Origin: Christensenellaceae bacterium
Lineage (GTDB): Bacteria; Bacillota; Clostridia; Christensenellales; UBA1750
Direction: 5' to 3'
Assembly: GCA_031287285.1 (NCBI GenBank)
Contig: JAITTC010000111.1
Coordinates: 1 to 6,539, forward strand
DNA length: 6,539 nt
Within the stretch, counting starts at the first letter, position 1, and each line of letters starts with the position of its first letter. Below, in pieces: positions 1 through 5,016 of this stretch. The notes under the pieces are model-generated. The model made no database searches. It saw only the letters and a list, made by a program, of their open reading frames with translations, and was not told the origin of the DNA. Position numbers and translations under genes: made by a program.

Positions 1-10
1 CTTGCTCCAT
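1..10 (-). CDS. 5' end of the next spoIIIA-operon gene, probably spoIIIAG (partial)
   Basis: Directly after the TAG stop of the spoIIIAF-like gene comes an in-frame ATG (10-8) followed by GAG CAA, read on the minus strand and cut by the window edge. A good ribosome binding site, AAAGGGG (minus strand, 25-19), lies 8 bases before this ATG and inside the end of the upstream gene, so translation restart is likely. By operon order the gene should be spoIIIAG, a single-pass membrane ring protein of the feeding-tube channel. It could instead encode a detached C-terminal part of SpoIIIAF. Only three codons are visible, so the identity rests on position alone. Confidence 0.45.
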
Positions 11-196
11 CTAAACCACCCCTTTGATGAAGGTGATGAGCGCCGCGATGGGCCGCAGCAGCACCAGCATTTCGACCAGCGCAAACACCAACCTTGCGCT
101 TTTCCTCATCCCGCCAGATGGAATCAGCATCTCGAGCAAAAAGAGCGCGGGCGTAAGCAGGCACAGCGTCCGCACCATTTGCGTGAGTTCCGCCAT
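11..196 (-). CDS. spoIIIAF: Stage III sporulation protein AF, short form (two membrane helices only)
   Basis: This 61-residue protein matches the N-terminus of SpoIIIAF: a short start, a first membrane helix (about residues 10-26), the turn LIPSGGMRKSARLV (the family pattern is a helix ending in LLPS, then a Met-x-Lys-x-Ala stretch), and a second helix (about 37-56) with the LRPI element. Known SpoIIIAF proteins are around 200 residues and carry a C-terminal domain with a ring-building-motif fold facing the intermembrane space. Here a TAG at 13-11 ends the frame right after the second helix. The start is well supported by AAGGGGG (minus strand), 8 bases before the ATG, and the gene follows the spoIIIAE stop by 13 bases. 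It is either a genuine minimal version, a split gene or a nonsense mutant; the sequence beyond the window would decide. Family assignment is fairly sure, integrity is not. Confidence 0.75.
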   Translation of the reverse strand: MAELTQMVRTLCLLTPALFLLEMLIPSGGMRKSARLVFALVEMLVLLRPIAALITFIKGVV

Positions 197-209
197 TTGA
201 TTAACCCCC

Positions 210-1379
210 TTAAAACGCCGTGCCGATCATCATCAGCGTGGCTAAGAACACGAAGAAGATCGCGGCCACCGTGAGCAGCGTGATGAAGAGAAGAGTCAGC
301 ACGGAGGCAAAGTCGTCAAGCGCCTGAAGCAATCTTGTATTGCCAAGGGGCTGCAGGATCGCGGCGCAGAGCCGGTAGCCTGCCACGACGGTCAAAATCG
401 AGATTCCGGGCGCGAGCAGCGCCGCGCAAAGCGAGAGCATTCCGGTTAGGCCTACGGCGTTTTTGACGATCAGCGAGCAGCCTGCCAGGGTTTCAACGCT
501 ATCTTTAAACAGGCCGCCGACCACCGGCACCAACGAATCCACCGCGTATTTCGTGGCGCGAAGGGCCACCGAGTCAAACACGCCGCCGCCCATGCCCTTC
601 ATGGCCAAAAGCCCTAAAAACGAGGTAAAGCAGGTGCCGAGCGTCCAGCCGATGAAGGTTTTGGCGAGCTTTAAAAGCTTCGAAAAGCGGCCGTCTTCCG
701 TGAGGGAATTCACGATCACCAGCACCGCCATGAGCCGCAGGGCAAAGAGCAGCACCCCGCGCAGGAAGTCCGCGATGAAGCTGCCCGCGATCAGCACCAG
801 CGGCTCGATCGCGGCTGCGGAAACCCCGGCGCCGATCGCCGCCAAAAGCGAGATCATCGTGGGCAGCACGTTTTTGGCGATGGCGTCCATGGCGCCGATC
901 GCCGCCTGCCCCTGATCGACCAGCGCCATGAAGTCAAAACCCAGCGGCACGGCTGCGGTCAAGTAGGCGATCATCTCGCAAAGCCTTGCGGTATCGTCGC
1001 TTTGAAAGGCATCGCGAAAGGCGGTTAAAAGGCTCAGGATCAAAGCGATGACCGTCACCCGAAGGAGCTTTGGCAGGCAATTTGCGGCCTCCTTAAGGGC
1101 CGTTTCCTTCAAAAGATCGCCAGCAAAGCTTTCTTCCACGGCAAAATCCCCGCTGGCAAAGCGCTCGAGCAGCGCTTTTAGGTCTAGCCCCGGCACCTGC
1201 TGCTGCCAGGGGCCAAGATCGATGCCCTCGATCAGCTCAAGCGCCCCGGGCAATAGCCGGCTTTCTTCCGCCGCAAACGAAAGGCTCCAGCAAAGGCAAA
1301 GCAGCAACAGGCAAAGCAAGGCTTTTGGCCTGCTTTTCGCCCCGCCTCTTAGGGAATGAGCGAAAGCGCCAGGCGGCAA
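210..1379 (-). CDS. spoIIIAE: Stage III sporulation protein AE, polytopic membrane protein
   Basis: SpoIIIAE is a multi-spanning membrane component of the mother-cell SpoIIIA complex needed for late forespore gene expression. From the TTG at 1379 the protein has 389 residues, close to the roughly 400 of Bacillus SpoIIIAE. It has a basic segment KSRPK (15-19), a hydrophobic signal-peptide core (20-36) with a likely cleavage near SFA-AEE, a soluble part to about 100, then several membrane helices (about 103-120, 170-225, 243-262, 305-345, 358-388). The family hallmark is clear around 277-312: KYAVDSLVPVVGGLFKDSV followed by GCSLIVKNAVG. The start is uncertain. The only start codons near the signal peptide are TTG at 1379, which overlaps spoIIIAD by 31 bases and has no Shine-Dalgarno, and TTG at 1319, which has a weak AGG but removes the basic n-region. 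I chose 1379 to keep that region. The frame is open upstream to an ATG at 1754, but that stretch is only the shadow of spoIIIAD. Confidence 0.88.
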   Translation of the reverse strand: MPPGAFAHSLRGGAKSRPKALLCLLLLCLCWSLSFAAEESRLLPGALELIEGIDLGPWQQQVPGLDLKALLERFASGDFAVEESFAGDLLKETALKEAANCLPKLLRVTVIALILSLLTAFRDAFQSDDTARLCEMIAYLTAAVPLGFDFMALVDQGQAAIGAMDAIAKNVLPTMISLLAAIGAGVSAAAIEPLVLIAGSFIADFLRGVLLFALRLMAVLVIVNSLTEDGRFSKLLKLAKTFIGWTLGTCFTSFLGLLAMKGMGGGVFDSVALRATKYAVDSLVPVVGGLFKDSVETLAGCSLIVKNAVGLTGMLSLCAALLAPGISILTVVAGYRLCAAILQPLGNTRLLQALDDFASVLTLLFITLLTVAAIFFVFLATLMMIGTAF

Positions 1380-1738
1380 AGCGCCAGCAGCGGCGTCAGC
1401 GCCATGAGCAGCACGCTGGCCTTCCCGGCGAGCTCCGCCTTGGAGGCGAGCGAAGCTTCCCCCGCATCCCTGCAGATCTGCGCCGCGAACTCGCTCACCA
1501 GTGCCACGCCGGTGACCTTGAGCAGGAGCGCGATGGTTTCCTCCTGCAGATTCGCTTCGCGAAGCATGGCGGTCAGGCTTTGGATCGCTGGCATGAGCTG
1601 CGCAGCCACCCAAAAGAGCATGAGGCCGGCGAAGGCCGCTGAAACCAAAAAGGCGATATCCCCACGCCCCTGGGCGCGCAGCATGAGCAGCGCCGCGCCC
1701 GCCGTGAGCGTGATGCCCAGCACGCGCAGAATCTCCAT
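1349..1738 (-). CDS. spoIIIAD: Stage III sporulation protein AD
   Basis: A 129-residue membrane protein (the Bacillus protein is about 130), a SpoIIIAC/AD-family component of the feeding-tube channel. Visible parts are an N-terminal helix (about 3-20), a second helix (about 28-50), an amphipathic middle, and the family signature KVTGVALVSEFAAQICRDAG (74-93) followed by ASKAELAGK (98-106), then a C-terminal helix (about 108-127). The ATG at 1738 is preceded by GGAGG 6 bases upstream. It lies 40 bases after the spoIIIAC stop, the widest gap inside the operon, and its 3' end overlaps the most likely start of spoIIIAE. The second half resembles SpoIIIAC, as expected because AC and AD are related. 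The call is secure from sequence and gene order. Confidence 0.95.
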   Translation of the reverse strand: MEILRVLGITLTAGAALLMLRAQGRGDIAFLVSAAFAGLMLFWVAAQLMPAIQSLTAMLREANLQEETIALLLKVTGVALVSEFAAQICRDAGEASLASKAELAGKASVLLMALTPLLALCRLALSLIP

Positions 1739-1778
1739 AAGGCTCCTCCGTCAAATTTCACACTTCCTCGCCCTGCTT

Positions 1779-1976
1779 TTAATAGAGCCCGAATAGGGCC
1801 TTGATCGACTCAAAAAGCTGCGCGACGAGGTCGATCACCATCATCAGCACGATCACCAGCCCGGCTAGAGTCGAGAGCGTGGCCATGTCTTCCCGCCCCG
1901 CGCTCTTTAAAACCTGGTTGAGCACGGCCAGCAGGATGCCGACCGCGGCGATCTTAAACACCAAATCCATGCTCAT
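1779..1976 (-). CDS. spoIIIAC: Stage III sporulation protein AC
   Basis: A small 65-residue protein with two membrane helices (about residues 6-22 and 33-53), joined by a polar turn with KSAGRED and ending in FESIKALFGLY. Size and layout match SpoIIIAC (about 65-70 residues), a small membrane subunit of the SpoIIIA complex. The ATG at 1976 has the Shine-Dalgarno run GAGAGGGGG 12 bases upstream, which is rather far. A TTG at 1982 in the same frame (adding Met-Arg) sits only 6 bases from that run and may be the real start. The Shine-Dalgarno overlaps the spoIIIAB stop codon, which implies coupled translation. Upstream ATG-initiated readings of the frame run into spoIIIAB and are unlikely. Confidence 0.93.
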   Translation of the reverse strand: MSMDLVFKIAAVGILLAVLNQVLKSAGREDMATLSTLAGLVIVLMMVIDLVAQLFESIKALFGLY

Positions 1977-1995
1977 CCGCAATCCACGCCCCCTC

Positions 1996-2475
1996 TCACA
2001 AAAGTAGAATGAATGCCGCAGCGCCGATGAGCAGCCCGAGCTTTTGGTGGAGCGGCCCATCGCGGCTGAAGGTTTCGGCGGCCTTTAGGCGAATCGCCTC
2101 TAGATCCTGAAGCGCCGCGTCGAAATGGCGGGTTTCCCCCCTTGCGCCGTGCGGGATGGCCCGAAGCAGGGAATGGAGCGGCGCCAAATCCCCCTTTTTT
2201 AGCTGCAGGCTTCGCCCGGCCTTTTGCAGGGCATCTTCATCCGCCCCGCCGCCCTGCTCAAAGCTTAGGGCAAGCAGGCGGTTCTCGCCCCGCAGCCGCC
2301 GCAAGGCCTCCGGCAGAGCGGTATCAAAGGCCGAAATCTCGGTGCGCAGGAAGCGAATCGCCTCGGCCTCGATTTCAAGGCCTTCCAGGCGCTTTCGCAT
2401 GCGCCAGGCAGAATAAAAGCCCCCCGCGGCAAACAGCGCGGCGCCGCAAAGCGCCAGCCCTAGGCGTAGCTGCAT
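1996..2475 (-). CDS. spoIIIAB: Stage III sporulation protein AB
   Basis: A 159-residue protein (Bacillus SpoIIIAB is about 170). It has an N-terminal membrane helix (about 4-20), the motif FYSAWRMRKRLEGL (20-33), where the family usually has a G-x-x-x-A-x-x-Y/W-x-x-R pattern, a long helical cytoplasmic middle, and a C-terminal hydrophobic tail (about 145-159). The family has a type II secretion F-like architecture, and the protein is thought to anchor the SpoIIIAA ATPase at the mother-cell face of the channel. The ATG at 2475 has a strong Shine-Dalgarno, AGGGAGGGG, ending 5 bases upstream. It overlaps the end of spoIIIAA by 16 bases, so the ATPase and its presumed membrane partner are translationally linked. 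Confidence 0.93.
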   Translation of the reverse strand: MQLRLGLALCGAALFAAGGFYSAWRMRKRLEGLEIEAEAIRFLRTEISAFDTALPEALRRLRGENRLLALSFEQGGGADEDALQKAGRSLQLKKGDLAPLHSLLRAIPHGARGETRHFDAALQDLEAIRLKAAETFSRDGPLHQKLGLLIGAAAFILLL

Positions 2476-3344
2476 GCGCGCCCCTCCCTATCGTAAACCC
2501 CCTGCACTCTTCCCGGCGCGCCGGCGAGCACGATATAGCGCTCGAAGGGGAAGCGCCTTTCTATTTCCCCAAGGGTTGGCCTCGCCCGAATGTCGCCTAG
2601 ATCCCTTCCGTGGGCGCTGGCGATCACAGCCACGCCGCAGCGCGAGGCCTCGTTCAGGGCGCTTAGGTCGTCCGCGCCGCCAAGCTCGTCGGTCACGATG
2701 ACCTGCGGGGCCATCGCGCGCACCAGCAGCGGAATGGCCTGGCTTTTCGGGCAAAAATCCATCACATCCGCGCGCGCGCCCAGATCCATCTGCGGCACGC
2801 CGCGCTCCATCGCGGCGAGCTCGCCGCGCTCGTCCACCACGCCGACCTGCAGGCCGCTTTCGCTCAAAAGCCTGGCAAGGCCGCGCAAGAGCGTGGTCTT
2901 GCCAAGCCCGGGCGATGAGATCACCAAGGTGTTCAGCGCACTTCCGGCCCGCGTCACGGCCTTTAAAAGCCTTTTTTCGGGCTCAACATCCCTTGCCACG
3001 CGGAGATTCATGCCCTGTATGCCGTCCAGGCGCTGCAGGCTTCCCTGCCGGAGGACTGCATGGCCGCAAAGCCCCACGCGATGGCCGCCTGGCAGTGTTA
3101 AATAGCCCGCCGCGATCTGCTCTTCGTAGGCATAGGGCGAATTGCCGCAAAAGTGCAAGAAGAGCTGCTCCATCTCGGCGCGCGTGGGCCGAAAGCCGCT
3201 GAGGACGCGCTCGCCCGCCCCAAGGAGCAGGGGCTGCTGCCCCACGCGGATTCTTAGCTCGCGCAGCTCCGCGAACGCCTCGCGCGGGAGTGCCAAAAGC
3301 TTTTTTTTGAAGGGCTCGCAAAACAGCCCGCACAGCCTCTCCAT
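2460..3344 (-). CDS. spoIIIAA: Stage III sporulation protein AA, secretion-type ATPase
   Basis: SpoIIIAA is the cytoplasmic ATPase of the mother-cell feeding-tube complex, related to type II/IV secretion ATPases. The 294-residue product (Bacillus about 307) shows the N-terminal family region with ELRELRIRVGQQPLLL (27-42), the SPYAYEEQIAAGYLTLPGGHRVGLCG block (69-94), and LRVARD (115-119 region). The ATPase core follows: Walker A SSPGLGKTT (143-151, Lys149), VVDERGE (169-175), and Walker B QVIVTDELGG (214-223, Asp219, Glu220). The first Walker A glycine is serine. The ATG at 3344 has GAGTGAGGA ending 7 bases upstream. A TTG at 3371 would add nine residues but has a poorer binding site. As first gene of the operon it follows a 142-base divergent promoter region. 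An 8-T run (3301-3308) encodes KKK near the N-terminus. Confidence 0.96.
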   Translation of the reverse strand: MERLCGLFCEPFKKKLLALPREAFAELRELRIRVGQQPLLLGAGERVLSGFRPTRAEMEQLFLHFCGNSPYAYEEQIAAGYLTLPGGHRVGLCGHAVLRQGSLQRLDGIQGMNLRVARDVEPEKRLLKAVTRAGSALNTLVISSPGLGKTTLLRGLARLLSESGLQVGVVDERGELAAMERGVPQMDLGARADVMDFCPKSQAIPLLVRAMAPQVIVTDELGGADDLSALNEASRCGVAVIASAHGRDLGDIRARPTLGEIERRFPFERYIVLAGAPGRVQGVYDREGRACSYA

Positions 3345-3431
3345 GATCTTGTCCTCACTCCCTTTAGGCAAAGGATATGCGCTCGTCCACGCCGCTAGAC
3401 CGCCGCCTTTCCGCTTCTTTTCGCTCTTTCT

Positions 3432-3460
3432 TTTGACAGGCAGCCCTCAATGCTCTATGA
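3432..3460 (-). promoter_or_regulatory. Candidate sigma-E-like promoter for the spoIIIA operon
   Basis: In Bacillus the spoIIIA operon is transcribed by mother-cell sigma-E. On the minus strand, TCATAGA (3460-3454) matches 5 of 7 positions of the sigma-E -35 pattern. Fourteen bases later CTGTCAAA (3439-3432) matches only about 4 of 8 positions of the CATACAAT-type -10. Transcription would start near 3425, giving a leader of about 80 bases before spoIIIAA. The -10 match is weak and the proposal leans on spacing and location. Both boxes lie on top of the sfsA promoter boxes of the other strand. Confidence 0.25.
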
Positions 3461-3461
3461 T
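3433..3461 (+). promoter_or_regulatory. Sigma-A promoter of sfsA
   Basis: TTGACA (3433-3438) is a perfect -35 box, followed by an exact 17-base spacer and TATGAT (3456-3461), one mismatch from the TATAAT -10 box. The expected start point is about 3468, giving an untranslated leader of roughly 20 bases before the sfsA ATG. It is the strongest promoter visible in the window and implies vegetative expression of sfsA and possibly of the downstream murein genes. Confidence 0.85.
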
Positions 3462-3469
3462 TGAACAGT

Positions 3470-3486
3470 AAAAAGGGGGGCTTTTT
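3470..3486 (+). promoter_or_regulatory. Ribosome binding site of sfsA inside a small inverted repeat
   Basis: AAAAAG (3470-3475), a run of five further G (3476-3480) and CTTTTT (3481-3486) precede the ATG at 3487. The purine run acts as Shine-Dalgarno at about 6 bases spacing. The flanking A and T tracts can pair into a weak 6-base-pair stem that holds the G run in its loop. Five of the six pairs are A-U, so the stem is unlikely to be stable. Confidence 0.6.
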
Positions 3487-4182
3487 ATGCAGGGCGGACT
3501 CATCCTCTATGGCGAAATCGAAGAAGGCGCCTTTATGGGGCGCGACAGCCGCTTTTCGGCCCATGTCAGGCTCTCTTCCGGCCCGGCGAAGTGCCATGTG
3601 AAGAGCACGGCAAGGCTTGGCGAGCTGCTGGTGCCGGGCGCGAGGGCAATCGTCGCCAAGGCGAAGGGCGCCGCCCGCGCCACCGCCTATGACCTCGTCG
3701 CGGTTTATAAGGGCGGCGCGCTCTTCAACATCGATTCGCAGGCGCCCAACAAGGTTTTTGGGCATTTCGCCAGGGAAGGCGGCTTTGCGCCCGGTTTAAC
3801 GCTCATCAAGCCAGAGTGGAATTTCGGCGACTCGCGCTTTGACTTTTACCTCGAAGCCGCGGCCTTTCGGGGCGCCGTCGAGGTCAAGGGCGTGACGCTT
3901 GAGCGGGATGGCATCGGGTATTTCCCGGATGCGCCCACCGAGCGAGGCGTCAAGCACCTTTTGGGCCTGATGAAGTTAAGGGCGCAAGGGCTTGATGCCT
4001 GCGCCTGCTTCATCCTTCAGTTCGAAGGCGCCGCGGGTTTTGCCCCGAACGAAAAAACGCACCCTGAGTTTGCCAAAACCCTGCGCGAGGCGAGCGAGGC
4101 CGGCGTGCTCTTGCGCGCCTATCGCTGCGCGGTCCGCGAAAACGGATTTGAAATCGCGGAGGAGGTTCCCATTTTGCTTTAG
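3487..4182 (+). CDS. sfsA: SfsA family protein (sugar fermentation stimulation protein homologue)
   Basis: A 231-residue SfsA homologue, the usual length. The N-terminal OB-like part has the pattern MGRDSRFSAHVRL (17-29) and CHVKSTARLGELLVPGA (36-52); the equivalent block in relatives is usually C-H-x-x-N-T-G-R-L, so Asn-Thr-Gly is Ser-Thr-Ala here. The C-terminal domain has SRFDFYLE (116-123), VEVKGVTL (131-138) and YFPDAPTERGVKHL (145-158), with Asp119, Glu132 and Lys134 in a PD-(D/E)xK nuclease-like arrangement. In E. coli, SfsA overproduction stimulates maltose fermentation and the protein binds DNA; its molecular role is unclear, so none is assigned here. It is the first plus-strand gene, driven by its own sigma-A promoter, and ends 63 bases before murI. 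The family call is secure. Confidence 0.94.
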   Translation: MQGGLILYGEIEEGAFMGRDSRFSAHVRLSSGPAKCHVKSTARLGELLVPGARAIVAKAKGAARATAYDLVAVYKGGALFNIDSQAPNKVFGHFAREGGFAPGLTLIKPEWNFGDSRFDFYLEAAAFRGAVEVKGVTLERDGIGYFPDAPTERGVKHLLGLMKLRAQGLDACACFILQFEGAAGFAPNEKTHPEFAKTLREASEAGVLLRAYRCAVRENGFEIAEEVPILL

Positions 4183-4202
4183 AGCGTGGAATGTGCTATA
4201 CT
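4174..4202 (+). promoter_or_regulatory. Probable sigma-A promoter of murI, extended -10 type
   Basis: TATACT (4197-4202) preceded by TGC (4194-4196) forms an extended -10 element. Seventeen bases upstream is a weak -35, TTGCTT (4174-4179), inside the last codons of sfsA. Transcription would begin near 4209, about 37 bases before the murI start. It would let the murI-murC pair be expressed without sfsA. No terminator is seen between sfsA and murI, so read-through from the sfsA promoter is also likely. Confidence 0.5.
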
Positions 4203-4245
4203 CTTTTCGGTTTTCATCCTGATTCATTTTTGGAGGGGTCTTTGC

Positions 4246-5016
4246 TTGGAAGGGTCGATCGGCTTTTTCGATTCGGGCGTGGGCGGCATCAGCGTGCTCA
4301 ACGAGGCGCGCGGGCTCCTTCCCCATGAGGATTTCCTCTATTATGGCGATAATTTAAACGCGCCCTACGGCGAAAAGCCGCTGGAGCAAATTCGCGCGCT
4401 CACGCAGGATGGCGTTGATTTTTTATTGAAAAAAGGCATTAAGGCCCTCGTGATCGCCTGCAACACGGCCACCAGCGCCCACGCGGAAACCCTCAGGCGG
4501 GAGCTTTCGATCCCGATCGTGGCGATGGAGCCGGCGCTCAAGCCAGCGCATTCCCTGCGCAAGCAGGGGCGCGTGCTCGTTTTGGCGACCCGGGCTACGC
4601 TTGCCCTGCCTAAGTTTAGGCAGCTCATGGCCCTTTATGGCGAGGGCGCGCTGCCCTTGGTTGGCGAAGGGCTGGTCGAGCTCGTGGAATCCGGCTGCTT
4701 TAGCGCAAAAGAGGCAGACGAAGCGATTCGCTCGCTGCTTGCGCCCTTTTTGCGCGAGAGTATCGACGCCATCGTGCTGGGCTGCACGCATTATGTCTTC
4801 TTGCGCCCGAGATTCGAGGCCCTCTTCCCCGGGGCTGCAATCGTGGACGGCAACGCGGGCACCGCGCGCCGGTTGCAAAGCGTTTTAACCCAAAATAACG
4901 CGCTCCGGCCCGGCGGGCGGGGAAAAACCAAGCTTTTTAGCTCGGGCGGTGAACCCTTTCTTCGCCTGATGCATAGCTTACTGGAAGAAAAAGCAAACGA
5001 GGTGCAGCATGGATAA
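4246..5016 (+). CDS. murI: Glutamate racemase
   Basis: MurI converts L-glutamate to the D-glutamate used in the peptidoglycan stem peptide, in the cytoplasm and without a cofactor, using two cysteines. From TTG at 4246 the protein has 256 residues, normal for the family. Key motifs are GFFDSGVGGISVL (6-18, Asp9), YYGDNLNAPYG (32-42), ACNTATSAHAE (71-81, catalytic Cys72), IVAMEPALKPA (91-101) and LGCTHYVFLRP (178-188, catalytic Cys180 and His182). The TTG start is chosen because GGAGGGG (4232-4238) lies 7 bases upstream and the conserved N-terminus begins right after it. A GTG at 4186 would add a hydrophobic 20-residue extension, but that stretch coincides with the promoter. Its last 8 bases overlap murC, so the two steps of precursor synthesis are translationally coupled. 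High confidence. Confidence 0.96.
   Translation: MEGSIGFFDSGVGGISVLNEARGLLPHEDFLYYGDNLNAPYGEKPLEQIRALTQDGVDFLLKKGIKALVIACNTATSAHAETLRRELSIPIVAMEPALKPAHSLRKQGRVLVLATRATLALPKFRQLMALYGEGALPLVGEGLVELVESGCFSAKEADEAIRSLLAPFLRESIDAIVLGCTHYVFLRPRFEALFPGAAIVDGNAGTARRLQSVLTQNNALRPGGRGKTKLFSSGGEPFLRLMHSLLEEKANEVQHG

Noticed and set aside
1380..1754. N-terminal extension of the spoIIIAE frame back to an ATG at 1754
   Set aside because: It overlaps almost all of spoIIIAD, has no resemblance to a SpoIIIAE N-terminus and places the signal peptide in the middle of the protein. It is a high-GC shadow frame.
2590..3105. Long plus-strand open frame opposite spoIIIAA (171 codons)
   Set aside because: It is rich in Arg, Ser and Pro, lacks recognisable motifs and mirrors a clearly conserved ATPase gene. 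It is a shadow typical of GC-rich DNA, as are the other long frames opposite or inside known genes.
3345..3371. Longer spoIIIAA from TTG at 3371
   Set aside because: The ATG at 3344 has a better Shine-Dalgarno (GAGTGAGGA, 7 bases), and the added nine residues are polar and not recognisable as part of the family.
3470..3486. Possible bidirectional terminator (A tract, G run, T tract)
   Set aside because: The stem would be almost all A-T with no GC-rich base, and the site lies between a promoter and its start codon, so termination is implausible.
4186..4245. Hydrophobic 20-residue N-terminal extension of MurI from a GTG at 4186, resembling a membrane anchor
   Set aside because: The stretch contains the extended -10 TATACT and the murI Shine-Dalgarno. 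The TTG at 4246 has ideal spacing, and the glutamate racemase family starts there.
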